DNA of 13,615 nt, taken from positions 1-13,615 of the forward strand of contig JAIDLO010000105.1 of the NCBI GenBank assembly GCA_029050995.1. The letters run 5' to 3'. Position numbers and translations under genes: made by a program. The notes beneath the pieces are model-generated. The model saw only the letters and a list, made by a program, of their open reading frames with translations, did not search any database and was not told the DNA's origin. The stretch comes from Eubacterium sp. (GTDB lineage: Bacteria; Bacillota; Clostridia; Oscillospirales; Acutalibacteraceae). This document shows, piece after piece, positions 6,996-13,610 of this stretch. The first letter of the stretch is position 1. Each line of letters opens with the position of its first letter.

Positions 6996-8187
6996 TTGCC
7001 TGTCCTCCAATCCTGTTATAATCCTCAAAGAAAGACGGATATGTTTTATCAATACTGTTTGCTTCTGTTATAACGGTTTCGCCGTCTGCAAAAAGCGCAG
7101 CCATACTGAATGCCATAACAATTCTGTGGTCATTATAACCAAGAAGCTCTGCACCTTTAAGCGCTTTTCCGCCGTTTATAATCATTCCGTCTGCCGTTTC
7201 CGTAACATCAGCGCCAAGCCTTTTCAGATTTGAAACAACACTTTCAATTCTGTCTGACTCTTTAAATCGGAGCCTTTCGCCGCCGACGATTTCCGTTTTG
7301 CCCTTTGCATAAGCTGCTGCAACAGCAAGGGCAGGAACAGTGTCGGGAATATCGGAAACATCAACCTTAATTCCGTTTAACCCAGCCTTTCGGCTTATAA
7401 TTTCATTCTCTTTAATTTCAATATCAGCGCCGAATTTTTTTAAAATATCAACAATGGCTTTGTCGCCCTGAACAGAATGCAAATCAAGACCTTTTAAAGC
7501 AACCTCTTCGCCGATTGCACCGCCGACAAGGAAAAATGCAGCCTGCGACCAATCCGATTCAACAAGATAATCTCTTACAGCATATTTCTGATTTCCCTTA
7601 ACAAAATAGCCGTTTTCCGTTTCTTTAATTTCAACGCCGAAATCGCCCATAACCTTTATCGTTAAATCAATATACGGCTTGCTTTCAAGCTTTGTAGTCA
7701 GCACAATTTCACTATCCCCGTCAAGAAGAGGAAGCGCAAAAAGGAGTCCCGAAATATACTGAGAGCTGATATTTCCTGCAATTTCATATTTACCTGCAGT
7801 AAGCTTGCCCTCTATTGAAAGGGGAAGCTTTCCGTTTGATGTGCACTTGATATTATGCTTTGGAAGAAGCTCCAAAAAGGTTTCAAGCGGTCTTTCGGGA
7901 AGCCTGCCCGAGCCGACAAAGGTTACATTTTTGCCAAGCGCAGCAGCAACGGGAATAACAAAGCGAAGCGTATTTCCCGATTCAATGCAGTCTACAATCT
8001 TTTCATTGTTTTTCAGCGCAGAAATTGCCTGCTGCATAGCCTGCATATCCTTTGAATTTATAATCGGGCTTACTGTTCCGCCACCTGCAAGAAAGGAGCA
8101 GAGAAGCGCTCTGTGTGCCGCTGATTTACTTGGCGGAATAACAACACTTCCGTTTAATATTGAGTTTTTCAGGCTAACATTTTTCAT
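6973..8187 (-). CDS. aroA: 3-phosphoshikimate 1-carboxyvinyltransferase (EPSP synthase)
   Basis: A 404-residue cytosolic enzyme transferring enolpyruvyl from PEP to shikimate-3-phosphate. Visible elements are PPSKSAAHR (18-26; K21 and R26 bind substrate), SSQYISG (141-147), the aspartate in DIPDTVP (D282), RFKESDRIES (307-316; catalytic E310), DHRIV (353-357) and DKTYPSFF (380-387, K381). These align with E. coli Q171, D313, E341 and K411. It is about 20 residues shorter than the E. coli enzyme. The PEP-side loop reads ESGNTLRF (69-76) rather than NAGTAMRP, so the glyphosate-relevant proline becomes Phe76. The ATG overlaps the aroB stop as ATGA (4 nt) with no strong Shine-Dalgarno of its own, so expression depends on coupling to aroB. 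Confidence 0.97.
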   Translation of the reverse strand: MKNVSLKNSILNGSVVIPPSKSAAHRALLCSFLAGGGTVSPIINSKDMQAMQQAISALKNNEKIVDCIESGNTLRFVIPVAAALGKNVTFVGSGRLPERPLETFLELLPKHNIKCTSNGKLPLSIEGKLTAGKYEIAGNISSQYISGLLFALPLLDGDSEIVLTTKLESKPYIDLTIKVMGDFGVEIKETENGYFVKGNQKYAVRDYLVESDWSQAAFFLVGGAIGEEVALKGLDLHSVQGDKAIVDILKKFGADIEIKENEIISRKAGLNGIKVDVSDIPDTVPALAVAAAYAKGKTEIVGGERLRFKESDRIESVVSNLKRLGADVTETADGMIINGGKALKGAELLGYNDHRIVMAFSMAALFADGETVITEANSIDKTYPSFFEDYNRIGGQANVFDNRK

Positions 8188-9233
8188 ATTCCAAATAATC
8201 CGTTTATTTTTTCGTTTTCAACGGGATAGATAAAGCTATCCCCGATTGCGTTCAGCATAACAAAATTTATGCCGTTTGCTGTTTTCTTCTTATCGTGCTG
8301 CATCGCTTCAATAATATCTTCTACTGAATTATTATCAGCAGTTTTCATATTGTATTTTTCAAGCACTTTTTTGATTCTTTCTGCTGTGCCTTTTTCGGTT
8401 AAGCCTGCTTTTTCGCCGATTTCGCTGATCATAAGCATACCAACGCCAACAGCCTCGCCGTGAGAAATGCCCGAAAAATTATGCAGCTTTTCAATACCGT
8501 GACCTATTGTATGACCGAAATTCAGGAGCGCTCTTTCGCCCTGCTCTTTTTCATCACGCTCAACAACACCGCGTTTGATATCTACACAATCAAAAATAAT
8601 ATCTTCAATATTTTCCTTAACATCTATCGTTTCTATTTTTTCAAACAGCTCTGCTGATTTAATACAGCCTGCCTTAATAACCTCGCCCATTCCGTCATTA
8701 AAGAAATGATCGGAAAGTGTATTCAGAGCCAAAGGATCCATAAGCACCAAAATCGGCTGATGGAAAGCACCGCAAAGATTTTTGCCCTGCGGCAAATCAA
8801 CGCCTGTTTTTCCGCCTACGGATGAATCCACCTGAGAGAGCAGCGTTGTAGGCATTTGAACAAAATCTATTCCTCTTAAATAAACAGCAGAAGCAAAACC
8901 TGCCATATCTCCGCAGACACCGCCGCCGAGCGCAACAACAAGGTCCTTTCTCGTTAAGCCCTTTTCAGCAAGAAACTCAACCATTTCAACAACCGTTGCA
9001 GTTGTTTTTGAGCTTTCGCCTGCTTTGAAAATAAAAGAAAATACCTCATAATTCTCTTCTTCAAGGCTTGAAACAACCTTTTCGAGATAGAGCGGTGCAA
9101 CATTGCTGTCTGTTATAACGCAGACCTTTTTTGCATTTGAAACTTTTTTGATATAGCTTCCGCAAGCCTGCATAATGCCCTTTTCTATTAAGATTTCATA
9201 AGTTTTTCCAACATTTACCGTTAGCTTTTTCAT
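8184..9233 (-). CDS. aroB: 3-dehydroquinate synthase
   Basis: A 349-residue NAD- and metal-dependent cytosolic enzyme that cyclises DAHP to 3-dehydroquinate, the second shikimate step. Motifs in order: GESSKT (72-77), LGGGVCGDMAGFAS (102-115, NAD-binding), PTTLLSQVDSSVGGKTGVD (128-146), GMGEVIKAG (181-189; E184 a metal ligand), LNFGHTIGHGIE (237-248; H241 ligand) and SHGEAVGVG (257-265; H258 ligand). Length is typical. The start codon shares one base with the tyrA stop (TAATG), and GAGG lies 10 nt upstream inside tyrA, which indicates co-translation. DAHP synthase, which makes its substrate, is not encoded in this window. Confidence 0.98.
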   Translation of the reverse strand: MKKLTVNVGKTYEILIEKGIMQACGSYIKKVSNAKKVCVITDSNVAPLYLEKVVSSLEEENYEVFSFIFKAGESSKTTATVVEMVEFLAEKGLTRKDLVVALGGGVCGDMAGFASAVYLRGIDFVQMPTTLLSQVDSSVGGKTGVDLPQGKNLCGAFHQPILVLMDPLALNTLSDHFFNDGMGEVIKAGCIKSAELFEKIETIDVKENIEDIIFDCVDIKRGVVERDEKEQGERALLNFGHTIGHGIEKLHNFSGISHGEAVGVGMLMISEIGEKAGLTEKGTAERIKKVLEKYNMKTADNNSVEDIIEAMQHDKKKTANGINFVMLNAIGDSFIYPVENEKINGLFGI

Positions 9234-10057
9234 TAACCGATTTCCTCTTTGATTTTATTTGCCTTTGCCATTAATTCTATAAGTTCGGCGCTGTTCTCAT
9301 CTTTTATAGCTTCCTTAAAACTTTCAAGATTAGAAACCAAATCTTCTATTTCTTTAATGAGCGGCTCTTTGTTTGAAATAAACAGCTCGCTCCACATTTC
9401 GCCGTTAATTCTTGCAACACGGGAAACATCTCTGTAAGAGCCTGCTGAAAAGCCGGGATGATACGGCGCAAGCGGGCTTAATACATAAGAACACGCAAGC
9501 ACATGCGCAATCTGGGATGTAAACGCAATCATTTCATCATGATGCTCAGGCGTTGTAACAACCGTTCTCTTAAAGCCCATTTCCTTTGCAAGCTCAACAA
9601 GCGTATCCGTTTTGGATTTCTTCGCATTTGTTGGTGTGCAGATAAAGGATGCATTATCAAAAAGCGTTGCAAGGCTTGCATCATATCCCGAAACCTCTCT
9701 GCCTGCCATAGGATGCGCACCGATATAGGAAAAATCAAAATCCTCTTTTTCAAGCGTTCTGCATATTTTTGTTTTAATACCGCAGCTGTCTGTTACGATA
9801 CTGCCCTTTTTGAATTTATCCTTGTTTTCAAGAACAAACGGAACGATTGCATCGGGATAAAAATTGATAAAGGTTATATCTGCTTTTGAAAGCAAGTCAT
9901 CCAGCTCGCCTGTTTCATCAATTGCACCGTCTGCTATTGCCTTTTCGGTAACAGATTTTGTTCTGTTCCAGCCGTAAACATAATGCTGTGTATTTTTCTT
10001 TAAGGTTTTTGCAATACTTGCACCAATAAGCCCTAAGCCTAAAACTAAAATTCTCAT
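9233..10057 (-). CDS. tyrA: Prephenate dehydrogenase
   Basis: A 274-residue NAD(P)-dependent enzyme that oxidatively decarboxylates prephenate to 4-hydroxyphenylpyruvate, the tyrosine branch. A Rossmann fold opens with LGLGLIGAS (6-14). The GAHPMAGRE segment near residue 137 carries the conserved HPMxG active-site motif, and TPEHHDEMIAFTSQIAHVLA lies in the helical C-terminal domain. There is no chorismate mutase domain and no ACT domain, so mutase activity and feedback control must come from elsewhere, plausibly PheA in the same operon. The ATG at 10057 is preferred because the Rossmann strand MRILVLG begins there and GGAAG lies 8 nt upstream; a GTG at 10072 would add five residues and has no site. 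First gene of the aromatic operon, directly behind a promoter. Confidence 0.95.
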   Translation of the reverse strand: MRILVLGLGLIGASIAKTLKKNTQHYVYGWNRTKSVTEKAIADGAIDETGELDDLLSKADITFINFYPDAIVPFVLENKDKFKKGSIVTDSCGIKTKICRTLEKEDFDFSYIGAHPMAGREVSGYDASLATLFDNASFICTPTNAKKSKTDTLVELAKEMGFKRTVVTTPEHHDEMIAFTSQIAHVLACSYVLSPLAPYHPGFSAGSYRDVSRVARINGEMWSELFISNKEPLIKEIEDLVSNLESFKEAIKDENSAELIELMAKANKIKEEIG

Positions 10058-10088
10058 AAGATATACTTCCACTAATAAATCTTTTTAT

Positions 10089-10117
10089 ATAATAATATAT
10101 AATTGCATTAAAATCAA
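10089..10117 (-). promoter_or_regulatory. Promoter of the aromatic amino acid operon
   Basis: On the minus strand TTGATT (10117-10112), a 17-nt spacer and TATTAT (10094-10089) match the sigma-A consensus at 4 of 6 and 5 of 6 positions. It lies in a very AT-rich 100-nt gap between the MFS terminator and tyrA, giving a 5' leader of only about 25 nt. That leaves no room for a T-box or other long leader riboswitch, so any feedback control of transcription would need a protein operator. I saw no clear palindrome there. Confidence 0.55.
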
Positions 10118-10156
10118 GAAAATTAGAATTAAATAATTATAAACTGTTTTAGACAA

Positions 10157-10189
10157 CAAAAAATGCAGCCGGTTTCCCGACTGCATTTT
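10157..10189 (-). terminator. Rho-independent terminator after the MFS gene
   Basis: Read on the minus strand, AAATGCAGTCGG and CCGGCTGCATTT pair over 12 bp with a single T-G wobble around a GAAA tetraloop, a stable GNRA type. The 3' arm ends in a T-run (TTTTTT GTTGT). It starts 4 nt after the transporter stop codon and separates this gene from the tyrA operon promoter. Confidence 0.9.
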
Positions 10190-10192
10190 ATA

Positions 10193-11476
10193 TTATTCAA
10201 GCTTCCATATATTTCTGTCTTTTCTAAACACAAGGCAGACTGCAATTCCCGCAAACGCTAAAAACAGAAACAGAAATGCAGCACCGGAACCCTTGCCTGT
10301 TCCAAATAATGTTGACAACATACTACTACCGTTTTTCGCCATAAAAGGCTCAAACACCTTGTCAACAAGGAATCCGCCTATAATATAGCCAAGCGGAATT
10401 GTGAAAAACTGAAATGTATTTCTTGCCGCATAAACCCTGCCCTGCATATGAACAGGAATACGCTCACGGAATAAAACATCCATATTCGCATTCATAATCG
10501 GTATACACAGCCAGCCTAACACACCGCCAATACACCATAACGGCAAGGTTTGACCAAAGGCAAGAAAAAAGTTTTCCGTGCTCATTGATATAAGGAGAGC
10601 ATTACAGATAGTCCTTACCCTGCTTTTCGGTTTTGGCATTAATGAAGCAACTATACTACCAACAAGCGTGGCAACACCTATAAACGCATTCACTGTTCCG
10701 AGGGCAATTTCTCCGCCGTTTTCCTTTGACAAAATCATTGCAGGAAAAGCCGCATTATAGATTGACGCAATAAAATTTATACAAGCTAAAAACAGAATTA
10801 AATCCAAAATTCCTCTGTTTTGCTTCAAATACGCTAGTCCGCTTTTTGTTAAGGTAATAAACGGGTCTGTATTTTTATCTGCTTTGTACTCCGGTATCTG
10901 AACAAAAAAGGCTAACGATACAAAAGCAATTACAAAAGTAAGCAAATCTATATAGATAATGGTTTGCAGATTTGTAAAAGACAAAACAGCAGTTGCAATA
11001 ATCGGTGTTAAAATACTGATCAATGCATTTGAAAATGAACGCATGCCGCTGACCTTTTGATAATGCTTTTTAGGTGTTAAAAGCGTTATTGCCACATCAG
11101 ATGCAGGCTGCTGAACCGTATTCATCAATCCGTTCAAAGCATTCAATCCATACAGATGCCATATTTCAAGCCTACCCGTTTTCAGCAGAATAAAAATTGA
11201 AATCGTACACAAAGCGGCGAAAGTATCGCTGACAAGCATTGTAATTTTTTTATTCCATTTATCGCTTAATGAGCCTGCAAAAATACTCATTATTACATAT
11301 GGCGCATATGAGAAAACAGACAATAATGCCGTTGTGAGTGCAGAGCCTTTTGCAGTGTATGACCAGACGATAAGCGCATAGTTCGTCATTGAACTGCCCA
11401 ATTGTGATAATGCCTGTGTTGACCAAAGAATCAAAAAATATTTTAATTCTTTATAAGTTGTTTTTATTAAATTCAT
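10193..11476 (-). CDS. MFS transporter, macrolide-efflux (MFS_3/Mef-like) type
   Basis: A 427-residue membrane transporter with about 12 hydrophobic helices, predicted to export a small molecule by proton antiport. The opening (YFLILWSTQALSQLGSSMTN, then SYAPYVIMSIFAGSLSD) and loop 2-3 motif A, GSLSDKWNKKITM (68-80), match the MFS_3 group that includes Mef macrolide pumps and enterobactin exporters. The segment after helix 4 (LNGLMNTVQQPASDVAITLL) and VHMQGRVYAARNTFQF also fit that group. The start at 11476 has AAGGAG 9 nt upstream. A leader with mini-ORFs and alternative hairpins precedes it, of the kind found before antibiotic-inducible efflux genes. Substrate is inferred only at family level; a siderophore or peptide exporter is equally possible. 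Confidence 0.88.
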   Translation of the reverse strand: MNLIKTTYKELKYFLILWSTQALSQLGSSMTNYALIVWSYTAKGSALTTALLSVFSYAPYVIMSIFAGSLSDKWNKKITMLVSDTFAALCTISIFILLKTGRLEIWHLYGLNALNGLMNTVQQPASDVAITLLTPKKHYQKVSGMRSFSNALISILTPIIATAVLSFTNLQTIIYIDLLTFVIAFVSLAFFVQIPEYKADKNTDPFITLTKSGLAYLKQNRGILDLILFLACINFIASIYNAAFPAMILSKENGGEIALGTVNAFIGVATLVGSIVASLMPKPKSRVRTICNALLISMSTENFFLAFGQTLPLWCIGGVLGWLCIPIMNANMDVLFRERIPVHMQGRVYAARNTFQFFTIPLGYIIGGFLVDKVFEPFMAKNGSSMLSTLFGTGKGSGAAFLFLFLAFAGIAVCLVFRKDRNIWKLE

Positions 11477-11478
11477 TT

Positions 11479-11581
11479 GACTTTGCTCCTTATTTAAAAT
11501 ATTTTAAAACTAAAATGCAAAGTCCATTCGGACGAAATGAATGCTTATTTCTCCATGCAACCTCGTCCTTTAGACTTTGCA
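11479..11581 (-). promoter_or_regulatory. Candidate leader attenuator of the MFS gene (three competing arms)
   Basis: Read on the minus strand, arm A TGCAAAGTC (11581-11573) can pair fully with arm B GACTTTGCA (11524-11516). This helix is extended inward by GGACGA (11568-11563) with TCGTCC (11535-11530). Arm B can instead pair over 8 bp with arm C GCAAAGTC (11486-11479), which lies between the AGGAG ribosome-binding site (11490-11486) and the transporter ATG. The A-B and B-C hairpins exclude each other. Arm A lies inside the last codons of a possible leader peptide, and the T-rich stretch TTTTAGTTTT follows arm B. This suggests translational or transcriptional attenuation driven by ribosomes on the leader. 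The pairings are visible in the sequence; the function is inferred. Confidence 0.55.
11545..11556 (-). CDS. Possible second mini-ORF (Met-Glu-Lys) in the MFS leader
   Basis: ATG GAG AAA TAA encodes M-E-K and lies in the loop of the A-B hairpin. AAAGGA is 9 nt upstream and overlaps the stop codon of the first leader ORF, an arrangement suited to reinitiation. Three-codon ORFs occur by chance, so this rests on position and ribosome-binding site alone. Confidence 0.25.
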   Translation of the reverse strand: MEK

Positions 11582-11608
11582 CGGAGCCTTTACAATGCAG
11601 AGTAACAT
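11570..11608 (-). CDS. Possible 12-residue leader peptide upstream of the MFS gene
   Basis: An ATG with AAAGGA at 8-nt spacing opens a 12-codon ORF, MLLCIVKAPCKV, ending in TAA. It lies 34 nt past the ogt stop and about 94 nt before the transporter start. Its last codons (Cys-Lys-Val) are exactly arm A of the alternative hairpin, so ribosome position on this ORF would decide which hairpin forms. Efflux and ribosome-protection genes in Firmicutes often have such leader peptides, on which drug-stalled ribosomes act as sensors. The peptide does not match a leader I recognise. Confidence 0.45.
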   Translation of the reverse strand: MLLCIVKAPCKV

Positions 11609-11642
11609 TGAAAAATTCCTTTCTTAACTTAATATAATTCAA

Positions 11643-12095
11643 TTACTTGAATTTTTCTAATTCAAGCAGTGTTTTCTTAACTTCAATTCCGCCAGCATAG
11701 CCTGTTAAAGAGCCGTCTGCGCCGATAACTCTATGGCAGGGCACAACAATCATAAGTTTGTTTTTGTTATTTGCACCGCCGACAGCACGAACTGCTTTTG
11801 GATTTCCGATGTTCTCAGCAATATCCTTATAGCTTCTTGTTTCCCCATAAGGGATATTGCACAGCTCGTTCCATACTTTCAGCTGAAATGCAGTACCGTT
11901 CATTTCAAGCGGTAAATCAAAACTTTTTCTTGTTCCGCTGAAATATTCCTCCAGTTGCTTGATTGCTCTTTTTGTTAAAGCAGACATATTACTGTTTTCG
12001 GCTTTTTCACTTAATTGAACGGAAACCAGCTTTTCGCCGTTATCTTCAACACAGATAACACCTATATTTGATTTGAGATAGCCTTTATAATGCAT
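11643..12095 (-). CDS. ogt: Methylated-DNA--[protein]-cysteine S-methyltransferase
   Basis: A 150-residue suicide DNA-repair protein that takes the alkyl group from O6-methylguanine or O4-methylthymine onto its own cysteine. The conserved C-terminal domain runs from about residue 68: FQLKVWNELCNIPYGETRSY (70-89), the helix-turn-helix with arginine finger R103 (AVRAVGGANNKN, 101-112), the active site VVPCHRVIG (117-125, acceptor C120) and GYAGG (132-136). The smaller N-terminal domain (residues 1-65) is typical of Ogt-type enzymes, and there is no AdaA or AdaB fusion. The ATG at 12095 is preceded only by a weak GGA. It lies 52 nt after the GH28 stop, behind a hairpin, and upstream of the MFS leader without a clear terminator between them, so ogt and the transporter may share a transcript. 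Confidence 0.95.
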   Translation of the reverse strand: MHYKGYLKSNIGVICVEDNGEKLVSVQLSEKAENSNMSALTKRAIKQLEEYFSGTRKSFDLPLEMNGTAFQLKVWNELCNIPYGETRSYKDIAENIGNPKAVRAVGGANNKNKLMIVVPCHRVIGADGSLTGYAGGIEVKKTLLELEKFK

Positions 12096-12107
12096 AGTTT
12101 TTCCAAG

Positions 12108-12134
12108 ATAAAAGGCAGGAGCAAGCCCCTGCCC
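12108..12134 (-). terminator. Terminator hairpin after the GH28 gene
   Basis: Read on the minus strand, GGCAGGGG and CTCCTGCC form an 8-bp GC-rich stem with one G-T wobble around a CTTG loop, followed by a short T-run (TTTTAT). It starts about 14 nt past the GH28 stop and ends about 13 nt before the ogt start codon. The T-run is short, so partial read-through into ogt is likely. Confidence 0.6.
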
Positions 12135-12147
12135 TACAAATTTGTTA

Positions 12148-13521
12148 TTATACTAACTTCACATTATTGAATTTATAATCTTCAACATCTGCTGAAACGC
12201 TTTTGCCGTTGAATCTTACAAGCTCAAGATTTTCAACATTTTCTGCATCAATTGCATATTTATAATCATCACAGAGATTGCCCCAGCTTGTTTTGGTTTT
12301 CATAATTGTTATATCCTTTGCATAGCGGATAAAGAAGGCTGAATTATCATACTTTTCAACGCCCCAATCAATGCAAGGTCTTAAATCATATAAACCACAC
12401 TGCCACTTGCTTGTTTTTGTAAGCTCAACACGGCAGTTTTCAAAGATTACATCCTCAATAATATTATCTGCATTTCCGTGAATCAGGACGCCGTTTTCGC
12501 CCTTTGCCGTAACATTGAAGAAACGGATATTTTTGATTTTGCCGCTCTTCGTATTATCATCTCTGTTAAAGGTTGTTATTGTAATCGGCTCTGCTGTTCC
12601 CCACCAATCCGGGCAGAAGCGGCGGGTTTCAATAATAATATTTGAATATGTAACATTTTCAACATTTCCGCCGTCTCTGATCTGAATGGAAAGACCTCTG
12701 TTTGATTTGCTGATTGTGCAGTTTGATACGATAACATTTCTGAAATCGCCTACACCCTCTGTGCCTATCTTAATTGCAGCGGAAGTTGAAATAAGTGTGC
12801 AGCCGTCTATAACAACATTTTCTGTTGGACCGTATTCACTGTTTCCCTTAGAGGTTTTCAGGCAGATACAATCATCAGCACAGGTTACATGACAGCCCAA
12901 AATTCTTACATTGGAGCAATGATCGGGATCAATACCATCGCTGTTTGCAACATCAAGATCATTTAAAATTCGGATTCTATCAATCAGAACATCATCACAG
13001 CCTGCCGGATGAAGCGTCCAGAACGGCGCATCAATAACAGTAAAATCCTTAAAGGTAATATGATTACTCTTTTCAATATACATAACCGTTGGGCGGGGAT
13101 AAAAATCGCCCGTAACATAATACTTATCTTTTCTCTGAACAAAAGCGTGGCCGTTTGCATCAATCGTACCCTCGCCGCTGATCGAACAGCCGTCTGCCTC
13201 ATAACCATAGATAAAAACAAAGCTTGGCTTTCCTGTTACAGGATTTCCGATAAGCGCCGTTTTCGGATCATTAATCAGCTTGTTCGGGCGGATATATCCA
13301 TCAATATTTGATGTTGCTTTTATCGTTGCACCCTTCTGAATATGAAGATCAACATTCTTTTTAAGCTGAATTGAATCACAGTAAAAAACATAACCGCTCT
13401 GAAGAACAACTCTTCCGCCGCCGTTTTTTGCGCAATCATCTATTGCATGCTGAACAGCAAATGCATCATTTGCCTTTCCGTCGCCGACAGCACCATATTG
13501 CAAAACATTATATTCTTTCAT
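12148..13521 (-). CDS. Glycoside hydrolase family 28 protein (polygalacturonase-like, intracellular)
   Basis: A 457-residue right-handed beta-helix enzyme. The opening NVLQYGAVGDGKANDAFAVQHAID is the pectate lyase/GH28-type N-terminal motif. GH28 catalytic elements NSDGID (193-198; N193, D195) and ADDC (215-218; D216, D217) are present. The usual GHG histidine motif is replaced by TSAAIKIGTE (246-255), and the RIK motif reads NRGLSIQIRDGG (274-285). Losing that histidine points away from a plain endo-polygalacturonase and towards a rhamnogalacturonan-type or exo-acting member; this is inference. No signal peptide or membrane segment is visible, so it should act in the cytoplasm on imported pectin or plant-glycan oligosaccharides. 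AAGGAG lies 8 nt before the ATG. It is probably monocistronic, with its own promoter and terminator. No sugar transporter or lyase is adjacent in the window. Confidence 0.9.
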   Translation of the reverse strand: MKEYNVLQYGAVGDGKANDAFAVQHAIDDCAKNGGGRVVLQSGYVFYCDSIQLKKNVDLHIQKGATIKATSNIDGYIRPNKLINDPKTALIGNPVTGKPSFVFIYGYEADGCSISGEGTIDANGHAFVQRKDKYYVTGDFYPRPTVMYIEKSNHITFKDFTVIDAPFWTLHPAGCDDVLIDRIRILNDLDVANSDGIDPDHCSNVRILGCHVTCADDCICLKTSKGNSEYGPTENVVIDGCTLISTSAAIKIGTEGVGDFRNVIVSNCTISKSNRGLSIQIRDGGNVENVTYSNIIIETRRFCPDWWGTAEPITITTFNRDDNTKSGKIKNIRFFNVTAKGENGVLIHGNADNIIEDVIFENCRVELTKTSKWQCGLYDLRPCIDWGVEKYDNSAFFIRYAKDITIMKTKTSWGNLCDDYKYAIDAENVENLELVRFNGKSVSADVEDYKFNNVKLV

Positions 13522-13567
13522 AACGCTTTCTCCTTAATCATTTTAATCAAATTTATATTTCCTCTCA

Positions 13568-13596
13568 ATAATATCACAGAGAATTTAGTTTGACAA
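13568..13596 (-). promoter_or_regulatory. Promoter of the GH28 gene (extended -10)
   Basis: On the minus strand TTGTCA (13596-13591), a 17-nt spacer and TATTAT (13573-13568) form a sigma-A-like promoter. The -10 is preceded by TGA, giving an extended TGnTATTAT. The predicted 5' leader to the GH28 ATG is about 40 nt. Confidence 0.6.
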
Positions 13597-13610
13597 GTAT
13601 AATAACTTGT
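13593..13610. promoter_or_regulatory. Palindrome overlapping the GH28 promoter -35 (operator candidate)
   Basis: Arms ACAAGT and ACTTGT flank a 6-nt spacer (ATAATA). One arm overlaps the -35 box of the GH28 promoter, so a bound regulator would compete with or recruit RNA polymerase. Only 6-bp arms are perfect, and the site is 5 nt from the window edge, so chance symmetry in AT-rich DNA is possible. Confidence 0.35.

Noticed and set aside
10058..10156. Possible T-box or amino-acid riboswitch before tyrA
   Set aside because: The leader after the predicted promoter is about 25 nt and very AT-rich, with no specifier stem, T-box sequence or terminator/antiterminator pair.
11646..11666. Perfect 8-bp inverted repeat (CTTGAATT/AATTCAAG, 5-nt loop) at the end of ogt
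   Set aside because: AT-rich, inside the last codons, and followed by TAATTGAATTATATT rather than a T-run, so not a credible terminator.
12147..12152. Perfect TATAAT on the minus strand at the GH28 stop, possible ogt promoter
   Set aside because: No -35-like hexamer at 16-18 nt and no extended TGn; the hexamer is partly formed by the tandem stop codons.
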